64,000 bases of DNA, from NCBI GenBank assembly GCA_021521415.1, contig JAIQDT010007634.1, positions 1 to 64,000 on the forward strand, given 5' to 3'. This DNA is from Bidens hawaiensis. Its lineage: Eukaryota; Streptophyta; Magnoliopsida; Asterales; Asteraceae. The translations under genes were made by a program, and so were the position numbers. Shown here piece after piece: positions 10,846 through 21,640 of this stretch; the first letter of the stretch is position 1, and each line of letters starts with the position of its first letter. Under the pieces are notes generated by a model. That model was not told the DNA's origin and did no database searches. It worked only from the letters and a program-made list of their open reading frames with translations.

Positions 10846-11704
10846 TTCGCACGCGGGTTCTAAAAGAATCGCATGCCGGGTTTTTCGCTTAACCTCATGC
10901 GATTCCAGGTAGCTCGGGTCGTTATGGGTCGGAGGTTCGAGTCCTCTGTTTATTTGGGTTATCATCACTAACTTCATCCGGTCTGCGTCGAAACCGAGTC
11001 TCTTGACTCACTTAATTGGGCTCAATATGCATACATGTGTCGGACCTTAGACCCAAATTCAACACAATTTCATGGCTCAATTTGGATCCAGTTTCCCAAC
11101 CTTTAATCGGCTTCGTCGGACACCGGGCTCCATATCTGTCTGAACTACTTGGTTTGAACCAGTGATTGATTGGGTTCTGTCCATGTGAACCAACTCACTG
11201 AACATATATACACATATTATTTTTAATAGTTTTAGTCCAAATCTGACTCTCCACTTGGTTTGGTTAAGGTTCGTTTGTTCGTTTATTATTAATTTTAGCG
11301 AAAAGAGAACGAAATGAAAATGAACATAATGTTTACCTTTGGTGTGATTGAACTAGATCTTGGATTGATGATTTGGATTGGGATCCTTTGGTATACAGGA
11401 GGTTTATGTTGTATGTGTATGTGTGCCAATGATTGGGTGGATGATGGTGAAATGATAAGGATGGAAAAATCTAGGGTTTTAGGGGTTTAAATAGGCTAAG
11501 CCCAAAGGCTTTTAGACCCAAATCACTCTTGAGTCCACTAAACTTGTTCCCTTACTTTTTTTTTCTATAATTGTTATTTAATTAATTATAATGACGCAAC
11601 GCGACACACGACTAAAACGAGATCTTATATTAATTATAATCGAAACGAGGACATTACAAAGACGAAACCCGGGTGTTGCCTTTCTAATTTCCTGCACTTA
11701 TGAT

Positions 11705-11887
11705 CAAGGTTGTAAAAGTCGTTAGGCGGTCCTAGGCGGTCGACTGTGGAGTTGCGAGTACTCGGGAGTAGTCGGGGATTACTCGGAAAATACCTAAGGA
11801 GAACTCGGCCGAGGTGGGGAGTACTCGATCTAGGCTGGGAGTAATCGGGGAGTACTCGGCCGCCTACTCTGGAGTTTTACAACATTG
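11705..11887. mobile_element. 183-bp hAT-type MITE with 8-bp target duplication
   Basis: Left end CAAGGTTGTAAAAGTCG and right end TTTTACAACATTG form inverted repeats. The 8-bp CTTATGAT flanks both sides (11697-11704 and 11888-11895). The interior is G-rich with repeated GAGTACTCGG words. The same termini occur on the larger element at 43157-44571. Confidence 0.9.
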
Positions 11888-12984
11888 CTTATGATTAGTA
11901 ATAACATAATATTTTGGCTTTAAGCATTGTGTTCAATATGTATGTTACTTTTACATAACTTATCTGAATAAGTTTTAATTGGAATATTACATATCTTCCA
12001 TTTACTGAAATAAGTTAATTTGAGGATAATGTATCCTGAAAACATGCTTCTTGAATATTTTGAGGATTATAGTTCCAGAAAATATATCTTTAAGACTTTT
12101 TATTAAAATATCCCAAGGATCATATATCTTGAACATAAAACATTTTAAAGATTATATATTTTTAGAAAACATAATCAAAAGACATATTAGGAATTGAAAT
12201 AAAATATCTTAATGATAATATATCCTTATGCCTTGTGTGAGTTATCACAATCAAACCAAAAGATCGTACCTTGAAATATGAATTGAGTGATAAAACAAAG
12301 TGTAAAGTGTACCTTTATAGAGGTCATTTATAAATCTAGTTAGTTTACATATGAAATTTTGCTAAGTTAAGAACAGCTTTGCAATATATCTACATTTAGC
12401 GATTTGTCCGATCTTCAATCTGTCAAAACAAAGTTAGATAATCCTGGCAATAAAACCCATTTACTGGCGATAAAGCCTTTGTACTAGCGATAAAGCCTTT
12501 TCACTGGCGACTAGGCCTTTACTTGGGAGACATGAAAATGTCTAAGCTTGAGATAAACTGGGGAAAGTCCCAAACGTACGGGCACGTAAATGCCAAAACT
12601 TGAGATAACATGAAAATGTTATAAACCTTAGATAACATGAAAATGTTATAAATCGTATGTGTGACATGTCTGCCACTTATCTTAAGGATTCGGTATATAG
12701 CCAACAACAAACAGATTATCAGCTGGTCTGGTCCGCCTGCCTCGAACTATATCCGAATCATCGTGCGCTTCAGGCGTTCGTTGGAAAGGTGAAAACCTTT
12801 AAACCTTAGAAGATATCCAATATATCTTATTTGTGCGCTCCAGGCGTTCGTTGGAAAGGTGAAAACCTTTAAACCTTAGGAGATATCAGGGATATCTTAT
12901 TCGTGTGTGAGGTGATCAGCCTCTAACTGTTGTGAAGATAACGTATCCTTGGGATAACTGCAAAACACTATACTCTTGATCAAT
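11888..12984 (-). other. Non-coding 3' region of the second Tat element with short repeats
   Basis: No polyprotein frame. It holds about four copies of ACTGGCGATAAAGCCTTT-like words (12460-12520), two copies of GATAACATGAAAATGTTATA (12604-12655) and two tandem copies of a ~69-bp unit starting GTGCGCT.CAGGCGTTCG (about 12763-12900). Such repeat-rich spacers between integrase and 3' LTR are common in large Tat elements. Confidence 0.6.
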
Positions 12985-13467
12985 TTCCCTTCTTGGATCC
13001 CAATTTCTTCCTCAAATTGTTGATGATGATCTTGTTACTAGATTCTGCTTGACCATTAGCTTGAGGATGTACTGGAGTTGAAGTCACCATCTTGATTCCC
13101 TAACTTTCACAAAAGTTGGTTGTTCTACTACCGATGAACTGTGATCCATTGTCACAGACAGCTCTGCCGGGATACCAAATCTTGTCAGGATATTGCGTTT
13201 GATGAATGAGATCACATCCTTTTCTTTAACTTGGACAAATGCCTCAGCTTCGATCCATTTGGAGAAGTAACATGTCATTGCCAGCATAAAGACCTTTCCA
13301 CCAGGAGCTTTGGACAGCTTTCCCACAATATCCATTCCCCATTTCATAAATGGCCACGTGGATATGATAGGATATAATGGTTCAGCCGGTTGATGCAAGA
13401 TGTTGCTGTCTCTTTGGCAAGCATCACACTTCTTGGAGAAATTCATTGCGTCTTTCTTCATCGTTGG
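12985..13467 (-). pseudogene. Integrase core of the second Tat gypsy element, 3' truncated
   Basis: The zinc-binding KKCDACQR and the catalytic-core start [20 protein letters not shown] are open from 13461. A frameshift near 13165 moves VCDNGSQF, with the second catalytic Asp, to another frame, where [15 protein letters not shown] with the catalytic Glu can also be read down to about 12985. After [13 protein letters not shown] the homology ends abruptly, so the integrase C-terminus is missing. Integrase would insert the cDNA into the genome. Confidence 0.82.
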
Positions 13468-14109
13468 CTAGAAGTATCCTGTCCTCAGGTGCTTGGATAC
13501 TAAGGCTCTGCCCCCAGTGTGGTTTCCACAATCACCTTCATGTATGTCTTTGAGAACTTCTTGTGCTTCATTATATTCCAAGCATCTCAAGTATGGACCT
13601 GCAAGTGATTTTCTATACAAAACATCATTTAAGATAAGAAACTGGGTTACCTTCATTCGGAAAGCTCTTGGGTTTTCTCCTTCTGGTATCTCATTATCCT
13701 GAAGATACCGCATTATGGGATGGGTCCAGGATACTGGATTATCCTTAGAATTTGAAGTCTCTAAGACTTCGAGGTTCTCCTTTGTTGCCGGGGTCAATAT
13801 ATGCACGATAGGTATCTTGACATCTCCTTGTATCTTGAGAGCTGATGCCAAATTTGCTAAGGCGTTTGCTTCAGTGTTCTCTTCCCTTGGTACCTGCACT
13901 ATATCAAATGTTTCGAAACACATAGCTAATTGCTTAACTATTTCTAAATATTTCGCTAAGTTTTCTGCATTTACTGCATAAGAGCTATTGAAATGGTTAG
14001 TTAATAACAAAGAATCAACATAAACTTGAAGATACCTGACCTTCATATCCTTAACTAATTGCAAACCAGCTATTAAGGCTTCATATTCAGCCTCATTATT
14101 AGTAGTCTG
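13468..14109 (-). pseudogene. Second RNase H domain and integrase zinc finger of the second Tat gypsy element
   Basis: After the frameshift the chain continues with a CEFQTTNNEAEYEALIAG segment, then YLQVYVDSLLLTNHFNSSY, VQVPREENTEANALANLAS. These are hallmarks of the archaeal-type RNase H that Tat elements carry in addition to the ordinary one. It runs on into the integrase N-terminus (HEGDCGNHTGGRALVSKHLR). The stop at 13468 replaces the tryptophan usual in GYFWPTM (TGG to TAG). Confidence 0.85.
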
Positions 14110-14113
14110 AAAT

Positions 14114-15463
14114 TCACAAGATATGGATAGAGGTATTATGTCCCCCCTGTGGCGATTTTAGCAGGATATCTAGACCTGTTCCTCTTATGTTGGAGGCGTC
14201 ATCGGTATGCAAAGTCCAACTCTCCTTGATCTCCAGTAATTGAACTTCCTTTTCTACTTCCTTAAGTATATCCTGGCTAAAATCAGCCACAAAGTCGGCA
14301 AGTGCCTGAGATTTTATGGCTGTCCTTGGTTCATACAAGATTTCGTATGCACTAAGCTTCACAGCCCACTTTGCCATCCTACCTGACATTTCTGGTTTTC
14401 TCAAAAAAACTTTAATAGGATAATTAGTTTTTACATGAATAACATGAGTTTCAAAATAATGTCTTAATTTAGTAGAAGCCATTATAAGTGCTAAAATCAA
14501 CTTTTCAAGATAAGAATACCTGGATTTAGCATCTAGCAGACTTTTACTTACATAATATATTGGATGTTGTTGACCTTCATGATCTTTGACTAAGACAGTG
14601 TTTATTGCACTTCCAGAAACAACTAGGTACAAGGATAATGGTTCACCGTCCACTGGCTTCATTAGGAGTGGTGCTGAGGATAGGTACTCCTTCAAGGATA
14701 CCAATGATCTTTCTTGCTTTTCTCCCCACTGGAACTTTTGATTCTTCCTCAGGATATCATAGAAGTCTTTACACTTCTCTGAAGATCTTGAGATGAACCT
14801 GTTGAGTGCAGCTATTCTTCCGGTCAATCTTTGGACATCTTTGACATTTTTTGGTGACTTGATATCCAGGATAGCTTTGATCTGCTCAGGGCTTGCTTCT
14901 ATTCCTCTCTTGGTAACCATATATCCAAGGAACTTTCCTGCTTTGACACCAAAATGACACTTAGCTGGGTTCAGCTTCATGTTATACTCATCCAGGATGT
15001 CAAATGTTGTTGCCAAGTCTTTGAGATGATCCTCAGCCTTTCTTGACTTTACCACCATGTCGTCTATGTAAACTTCCATCGTGTCCCCCAATTGGTCTTT
15101 GAACATCATGTTGACTAGCCTCTGGTATGTTGCACCTGCATTTTTTAGTCCAAAAGGCATTGCAGTATAACAGTATATACCTGTGGGAGTCATGAAGGTT
15201 GTATCTTCTTGATCTGAAGGCTCCATTTGAATCTGTTGGAATCCTGAGGATACATCCATGAAGGTTAGCAGCTCGTGGCCAGCAGTAGCATCCACCATTG
15301 AGTCAATGTGTGGGAGTGGAAATGGATCTTTTGGACAGGCCTTATTCAGGTCTGTGAAGTCCACACGTACTCTCCATTTTCCACTATTCTTCTGGACTGC
15401 AACTAGATCGGCTAACCATCTAGGATATTGGACCTCTCTTATCATCTTGGTCTTGAGCAGCTT
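14114..15463 (-). pseudogene. Reverse transcriptase and RNase H of the second Tat gypsy element
   Basis: A 443-codon frame carries all RT blocks: VRVDFTDLNKACPKD, LTFMDVSSGFQQIQM, MPFGLKNAGATYQRLVN, the catalytic VYIDDMVVKS, and FLGYMVTKRGIE. RNase H follows (LYLVVSGSAINTVLV in place of a TDAS-type motif, then YVSKSLLDAKSRYSYLEKL). A short tether leads to the start of a second RNase H (SWTLHTDDASNIRGTGLDI). The YIDD active site is intact. At about 14140 a run of C (minus strand: G) shifts the frame and leads to the stop at 14114. This is the core polymerase of the element. Confidence 0.92.
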
Positions 15464-16156
15464 CTACACTTCCTCTTGTATGATAACGTTTCTCTCAGGA
15501 GCAAACTTCCTTTGCTTTTGATGTACCGGCCTGAAAGATTTATCTATACCAAGTTTATGAGTAATTATAGATTTAGAGATACCTGTCATATCTTCATGTT
15601 TACAGACGAAAATAGAAGCTCTTTTCTTTAGGAAGGATATTAACTCCATCTCAATATCCTCAAGAATACTTGTTCCTAATAATACCTTGATCTCAGTATC
15701 ATGTGGATCCAAAGATACTTCTTTTACATCCTGCTCTTTTGCTTGCAGGACCTTCCCCGGTTGTTTCTGTAATTGCTATGCTTGAGTAGACTTTGTAGTC
15801 CACTTCATTGATGAAGCATAACATTCCTTGGCATCTTGCTGATCACTTTCAATTTTGATGACTCCCCAAGGACTTGGTAGTTTCACACATTGATGATAAG
15901 TTGAGGGTACTGCCTTCATGCTGTGGATCCAGGGCCTGCCTAATATTACATTACAACAAGATAATGAGTCAATAACACAAAATTTTTGTAGAGAGTTAGT
16001 TCCTTCAATATATATTAGAAGTTTGATTTCTCCCAAAGTGTTCTTGGTCTTGGTCTTGCCACTGAATCCTACTACAACTGAGGATTTTGGGATAATCTCC
16101 ATTTCTGGAATACCATCTTCTTTAAGGCATCCATTTGGATAATGTTCACAGAGCAT
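15464..16156 (-). pseudogene. Protease and linker of the second Tat gypsy element
   Basis: The protease active-site strand VDGGCSVNII is in the gag frame, while the rest (VVVGFSGKTK, LLIYIEGTNSLQKF, NVILGRPWIHSMKAVPSTYH) is in a second frame from 16156, so a one-base shift lies near 16100-16150. The second frame has a TAG at 15776-15778 and another at 15464-15466, both at sites where related elements have sense codons. The C-terminal piece (RKFAPERNVIIQEEV) leads straight into RT. The protease would cleave the gag-pol polyprotein; it cannot be made from this copy. Confidence 0.8.
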
Positions 16157-18303
16157 CCTCCATCAACGAGTATCCTGCGCTCAAAATAGTTAGCTATACA
16201 TAAAGTGATTACCAAACCATCATGGTTGGGATCTACAAGATCACATCGGTCCTCCTCATCGAAGGATATGATCCTTTGAGTTGTCAGAGTGGAAGTGTGG
16301 AGAGGTCTTTCTCCGTTGTCCATCTTTGTTTCTTTTGAACGCTTCTTGGCTACCGAATATGAGGTTCCACAGATGTCGGATCCTCCCGAGATAAAGGATA
16401 CAACCTTAGCTCCAGATGGAGGAGAAGGTGCCCTTTCAGGTATCTTGATAGGATCCTGACTCTTGTTCTTGTTTTTTCCAAATAGTTCCTTCAGGTATCC
16501 TTTGCTGAGAAGATATCCTGTTTCTTTCCGAAGTGCTATGCAATCTTCAGTGCGATGGCCGAAGTCTTCATGGAATGCACACCATTTGGACTTGTCTTTG
16601 ATGGATCCAGGCTTTTCATTTTTCTTAGGCCATCTAGCATTGTCACCTAGATCCTGCATTGCACAAATCACACCACTAATATCAATATTAAAACAATATT
16701 CAGAGATTTTAGGATACTCTTCATCATCCTCATCTTCTTCCACAGCATTTATCCTGGGATTATCCTGCTTGGAATAGGGCTTCGGCCTGGAGAATTTTTG
16801 TGGAGAGTCTGACTTCCTATTGGTGGACTCATACTTCGGGATAACCAAGTTTCCATGAGCCTTCTTGTCATCCTCTCGCCGAATGTATCTTAACGCCTTG
16901 TTTCTGACTTCATCAAGATTCCTGCATGGAGTCATGACAAGATCATCATAGAAAGGAGAATCCTTCCTTAATCCCATCTTGAAGGCTTCAACATCAGCTG
17001 CCATGTCAAGGTTGGGGATTTCCAAAGCTTCCCTGCTAAATCTGGTTATGTAATCCCTTAAGGATTCATTATTATGCTGAACAATTCTATATAAGTCACC
17101 TGTCATTTTCTCAAAAGATCTACTACAAGAATATTAGCTATTGAAAAAATTAATCAAATGAGAAAACGATGTAATAGTGTTGGAGGGAATACTCAATAAC
17201 CATTTGAGGGCTGGCCCCGTCAGTGTTGAACCAAATCCCTTGCATAGGCAAGCTTCCTTGATGTCAATGGGGATGGGGTTGATCTCCATCCTTTTTCTAT
17301 ACTGAGCTACGTGTTCCTCAGGATCCATAGTGCCGTCGTACAGCTTCATGCTGGGAGTTTGGAACTTCTTGGGGATTTCTACGTCGCATATAGGCCAAGT
17401 AAACCTAGATAACTTGTGGCTACCTGAAGGCCCTTCAGCTATGGGACGTATTATCCCTGAGATACTGGAAATCATATCCTTCATTTTCTGCAGTTCCCTG
17501 GCAATCTCGGGGGATATTCCCTTATCCTTCACATGTCCACGGTTAGTGTATAAATTAGCGTTAAATAAAATGTTACCGAGGTCATGGTTAGGCCTCTGGT
17601 ATCCTAAGCCTTGACGGCTAGTTCCTCTATTGAGGGTATCCTCAGGATAAGGTGACGCCTGCATTGGGATGTCATCTCCAACATGCACTTCAGAGGACAC
17701 CATGGGAGATCCTGACGAGAATATGTCGGCTGGCATGGTTAAACGAGGCTGTATGTTGATGAATTCTGGCCTCGTTGGTCTAGGTAATTCCGAGGATACC
17801 GGAAGATAAGTTCCTCCGTATCCTGATTGCTGCTGAGACGGAGTCCTTGTTGATTGTGTCCCCAAGGATCCGAGATTCTGAAGGAGGGTTGATCCTGTAG
17901 AACCAAAATCAAGAACCCTGGGCATGATTGGAGTAGCCTCCTGCCCTGGCTTCTTTTTGATTCCTTCAATCTCCTTAAATAGCCTTGAATTGGTCTTTTC
18001 TTGCTGCTCCATGTGTGTTTTGACCTGTTTCATCAAAGCTAAAATGTCATTGTTAGAAATAACCGGGTCTACCCGTGTAGAGGATCCCGCGAATGGTGGA
18101 AGTTCTCCTCTGGTCTGTTTTCTTCTTTGGCACTGGTGGAGGTCCTGAGTTGATGTTTGAAGTAGCGGTGACCACCGAAGCAAAGACTGAACTTGTTTTT
18201 GGTAGTGAGGCCATTGTAAAGAGAATGAAAGTGAATGAAATAAACGGATTTCAAGGATTGAAGCACCGTAGCCCCACGGTGGGCGCCAAATTGTTTTGGT
18301 CAA
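16072..18303 (-). pseudogene. Gag of the second Tat gypsy element
   Basis: One frame runs from 18303 to 16072, broken only by a TAA at 17134-17136. The N-terminal part is low complexity, with Q/S/P-rich stretches and a short predicted coiled segment (HMEQQEKTNSRLFKEIEGIKK region). The capsid core follows (PEEHVAQYRKRME, GPALKWLLSIPSNTI, then SLRDYITRFSREALEI, FKMGLRKDSPFYDDL), then a zinc-knuckle-like CAFHEDFGHRTEDC. The frame ends in the start of the protease (VDGGCSVNII). The ATG at 18303 lies in the LTR/primer region and is probably not the true start. Gag would assemble the particle that packages element RNA. Confidence 0.85.
18271..18288 (-). other. Primer-binding site of the second Tat gypsy element
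   Basis: The minus strand reads TGGCGCCCACCGTGGGGC three bases inside the 5' LTR. TGGCGCC-type sites are usual in plant Tat elements. This is where a tRNA primes minus-strand DNA synthesis. Confidence 0.7.
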
Positions 18304-18900
18304 AAATTGACAAAGGTGATTTCGTAACCAAATTAGTAAATGGGACTCGGTGCTTGCTTGAAATGAACGTAAAAGTGCTAGAACACAGAGATTTGTTGCG
18401 AGGAAAAAACCCGTTATCCTTAGGATAACAAGAAAAAAAACCCCGGGTGGTGAAAACTATCACCACCAGTTTATTACTATCAAAAATCGATTACAAGTGG
18501 TGGAGCTAACTGGATCGTGTTACAGAATGCGAGTACTAGTAAGTCTCGTGTGATAATGTGTGTGTGATATGATCAAAGTATGGCTCTATTTATATAAAAG
18601 AGTAACTAACAAGAATTCCTCAAAATTAGGAAATGACCAACTAATCTTAATTAGCCGTTCCTACTTTTCCGGAGATGATTGATCCCTTCCAATATAGCCA
18701 CGTTTCCTTTTTAATCACGCTTTATTTGAAGTAAGTCAGCTGTAATTCAGAATCTTTTGGCAATCGTCATCATATCTCTTGACCTGGTAAACAAGGAAAA
18801 TAGCGAACAAATTGTTAATTAAACAATAAATTTAGGATACCTGTTACAAGGAAAATAGCGAACAAATTGTTAATTAAACAATAAATTTAGGATACCTGTT
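18292..18900 (-). repeat. 5' LTR of the second Tat gypsy element, truncated
   Basis: It matches the 3' LTR from its inner end to about position 18845. The remaining ~95 bp of LTR start found at 8390-8484 are absent. Instead a perfect 55-bp tandem duplication occupies 18791-18845 and 18846-18900, followed by unrelated DNA. The inner terminus TGTTTTGG (+ strand) lies three bases from the primer site. Confidence 0.88.
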
Positions 18901-19086
18901 CCCGCGGGCACACATACTAATTATTATAAAAAGCAAAACACAAAAAGTTTTAGGATACTTGTGGGTAAGTGCCGCTGGTGAATTTATGGTTTGTGGGTAC
19001 ATGAGGGTAGAAATGAGATGACAGTACAGGATTGACCGATACATGGGTAATACCCATGAGTGCCCCTTCCCCTCTTAGATGTTACA
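18901..19086. other. Unassigned DNA beyond the truncated LTR
   Basis: AT-rich, with a local palindrome ATGGGTAATACCCAT near 19043. It follows directly on the 55-bp duplication, so it marks a deletion or rearrangement breakpoint. No gene seen. Confidence 0.4.
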
Positions 19087-19446
19087 TTGTTTAAGACCCA
19101 CTTATAGGTTTAAGGACTTTTAACTTATATAAATTATATCATTATAGAAAATTACTATGTTTTAAAAAAAATACAAATAACGCAGTATATAACTAAACTA
19201 CTCTTATTGTTTAAGACCCACTTATAGGTTTAAGGACTTTTAACTTATATAAATTATATCATTATAAAGAAATACTATGTTTTAAAAAAAATACAAATAA
19301 CGCAGTATATAACTAAACTACTCTTATTGTTTAAAACCCACTTATAGGTTTAAGGACTTTTAACTTATATAAATTATATCATTATAAAGAAATACTATGT
19401 TTAAAAAAATATAAATAGCACAGTATATAACTAAACTACTCTTATT
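19087..19446. repeat. Three tandem copies of a 120-bp unit
   Basis: Units start at 19087, 19207 and 19327 with TGTTTAAGACCCACTTATAG and end in CTAAACTACTCTTAT. Copies are about 95% or more identical; the third has small changes (TTTAAAACCC, one short deletion). AT-rich, non-coding. The high identity suggests recent amplification. Confidence 0.93.
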
Positions 19447-19799
19447 GTATTTCATATATTTTTTCTATAAAACTGACACTTCATAACAAAGCATATAAAT
19501 CAAACTATTTTTCTTTAGGGAATTTTATGTATATGCTTTCCCTAAACCTCTTAATTACATATTTCTTCAATAGTTGAATTTTAATTACATATTTCCTATT
19601 TTAATATGCAATTACCGTTTTACCCTTTTTTTTTAATTCACTAGTCAAGCTCAAGAGGCCAGCAACAGATTACCCTCGCATCTCCGGAGACCTGCAAGTC
19701 ACAAATCCGGCAACTAGGGTTCACACTTGGTGATTCCTCACATCTCAGGAAAAGCGGCGGCTAGGGTTCCACCGCCACACAATGAAGAAGAGGGATCCA
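19447..19799. other. AT-rich flank followed by a GC-richer tract before the chromovirus
   Basis: 19540-19640 repeats words such as AATTACATATTTC. 19650-19799 is richer in GC, with CTCCGGAGACC and CGGCGGCTAGGGTT. It continues at 24645 after the retrotransposon. I cannot read a protein domain from it. Confidence 0.4.
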
Positions 19800-19804
19800 G
19801 GCTA

Positions 19805-20025
19805 TGTTACGAGTCAATAAGTAGTCAACATAAGTCAGAGGGCCAAGTTGTAAATTCTAGTAGTGTAAGGACTGATGTTGTAATTGGTAATAGTGGTCAG
19901 TAGTTAGTTGGTAAAGCGTCTGTACTTAAACGAACTGTTAACGAACAACCGATTATCGATCAGTTGACGTAATCGTTTCTTAGTTTCTCTCTCTAAACTC
20001 TCTCTCTCTAGTTCTGTACGTATCA
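19805..20025 (+). repeat. 5' LTR of the chromovirus
   Basis: Starts TGTTACGAGTCAA and ends GTACGTATCA. It is 26 bp longer than the 3' LTR because of an 11-bp repeat (AATAAGTAGTC region) and extra CT-rich units near the end. Otherwise it is identical to it. Confidence 0.95.
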
Positions 20026-20027
20026 AT

Positions 20028-20039
20028 TGGTATCAGAGC
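20028..20039 (+). other. Primer-binding site, initiator tRNA-Met type
   Basis: TGGTATCAGAGC two bases after the LTR is the standard plant retrotransposon site complementary to the 3' end of initiator tRNA-Met. Confidence 0.92.
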
Positions 20040-20290
20040 AGTTGATTCTCGGCAATCTGTATCAATTTGATTGAGTTCTTTCATAATTCATTCTTTTTTG
20101 TTTCTTGCTTATGAAATTGATCATTTGTTCGTTCAGTTTCTGTTCAAATCTTTTCAATTCTAGCCGAAATTGATCAATTTCTTCCAATTTGGTTCAATTT
20201 TGTTTCGATTCTGAACTGGGGAATTTCACCGAAAGTTCAATTTTACTCAGATAGCCCTAAATTTTTCATTGATTTTGGTTCAATTTCAAT

Positions 20291-20980
20291 ATGACGACTA
20301 CTCGAAGTCAATCGGAAATCGACAAAACTGTTCGTGAGCATGCAAATGCGTTAGTGAAGATCAGTTCGTTTGTGGATAAAACAGAGCAATCTTTCATAGA
20401 AACTCGCCAATCTTTTGCGGAAATTAGAGCGATGCTTGACAAGATTATGCATCCAACTCATTCAGGAGGTCCTTCTTCAAATGAATTGGGGGTTAATTCA
20501 GACCTTAATAGTTGATCAAGAGCAGATCGATTGTATCGATTCGGGAAAATTGAATTCCCTAAATTTGACAGTACTGAGGACGTGGAGGATTGGGTGGTTA
20601 AATGTGAGCATTTCTTTAATGTTGATGTCACTCCTGAAGCTTATAAAGTCAGATATGCGGTTATTAATTTGGATGGTAAGGCAATGAAATGGCACAACAA
20701 TTTCATCAAGAATCGACATATTTCTAGTGTTACATGGTCTGAGTATTCAAGAACTATTATCGATCGATTCTCTTCTACCCTATTTCAAGATGGTATGGGT
20801 ATTTTAATCTCTACTGTTCCACCTACCCTTATTACCTATACCTAATATGAGCCAAAAACCTAATAATACCAGAAGTAAAGAAATGGAACTTAAAAGATCA
20901 AAAGGGGAATGTTTTTGGTGCAATAACAAGTTTACCCCTGCAAACAAGTGTCCTAATAAACAATTATTTGTTATTGAATT
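20291..20980 (+). pseudogene. Gag of the chromovirus, frameshifted and internally deleted
   Basis: The first frame (20291-20515) starts MTTTRSQSEIDKTVREHANA and ends early. The capsid start (RFGKIEFPKFDSTEDVEDWV, EAYKVRYAVINLDGKAMKWH) continues in another frame at 20531-20845. After DRFSSTLFQD most of the capsid C-terminal half is missing. A zinc knuckle CFWCNNKFTPANKC is then read near 20910-20960. Gag would form the particle; this one cannot. The gap is a deletion of several hundred bases relative to usual chromovirus gag. Confidence 0.85.
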
Positions 20981-21640
20981 GTTTGGGAGATGATGAAGAA
21001 ATCATTCCTATTGTTGATACCCCTGTGCTGGAACCAACATTTAATGATCCTCTGATATCAATTCATGCTTTAACCGGTGTTCATTCTTATTCCACTGCAA
21101 GTAGTTGGTAATATTGGTACCAAACCCTTACAAATATTGATTGACTCTGGTTCAACCCATAATTTTATGGATGAACAGCTAGCCAGTAAACTGAGGTGTC
21201 AAACAAGGGATATATAGAGTATGAAAGTAGGAGTGGCAAATGGCACTCAACTCAACTGTGTCAAGCTTTGTCCTGATTTTCAGTGGCAAATGCAGGGATT
21301 GTGGTTTAAGGCTGATGTATTGGTCTTGCCATTGGCCAATTATGATATGGTTTTGGGCATATAGTGGTTGTTGCCACTAGGGAATATTGTTTGGAACTTC
21401 CAAGAGTTGACTATGCAATTTAAGGTTGAAGACAAGCTGTATCAACTTAAAGGTAGCAAGAATAACAAGTTGTCCCTATGTTCTATGGAAGTCATGGATC
21501 ATTTACTTAACTCTACTGATCAGGTGGTTCACTCTCAGTTGTTAAGTTTACAGACTGGGAATATGGAAGATCACTTCCAACACAAGACTTTAGTTTCCCA
21601 AGTTCATGATCAAAAAGACATTCAACTATTACTGAAGTAA
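20981..21640 (+). pseudogene. Protease region of the chromovirus
   Basis: The aspartic protease motif ILIDSGSTHNFMDEQLASKL lies near 21125-21190. It is followed by stops at about 21217 (after CQTRDI) and 21362 (before WLLPLGNI), both likely from a CAG or CAA codon. The tail (21368-21640) reads IVWNFQELTMQFKVEDKLYQ and is the usual linker before RT. The enzyme would cut the polyprotein. Confidence 0.8.

Larger units (their letters stand above)
9064..11658. mobile_element. 2.6-kb solo LTR with 5-bp target duplication
   Basis: It starts TGTAAGGCCC and ends GACATTACA, flanked on both sides by the identical 5-bp AAGAC (9059-9063 and 11659-11663). TG...CA ends, a 5-bp duplication and no internal region or polyprotein mark it as a solo LTR left by recombination between two LTRs. 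It contains tandem repeats, (TA)n and ATT runs near 10350-10430, and CT-rich tracts. Small frames inside (for example 10574-10912) have no known domain. Long LTRs of this kind are common in plant gypsy elements; the lineage is not certain. Confidence 0.82.
7855..18900 (-). mobile_element. Second Tat-type Ty3/gypsy retrotransposon with nested insertions
   Basis: Minus-strand order is 5' LTR (18900-18292), primer site, gag, protease, RT, RNase H, a second (archaeal-like) RNase H, partial integrase, a non-coding 3' region and the 3' LTR (8484-7855). The double RNase H and lack of a chromodomain fit the Tat lineage. Without the inserted solo LTR and small hAT element it would be about 8.2 kb. It has several stops and frameshifts, a truncated 5' LTR and a deleted integrase end. 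The 3' LTR sits in a copia RNase H gene. No target duplication can be shown because the 5' LTR outer end is lost. Confidence 0.9.

Noticed and set aside
10574..10977. Overlapping plus and minus frames of 61-112 codons
   Set aside because: Lie in a solo LTR and are shaped by an 18-bp tandem repeat; no domain.
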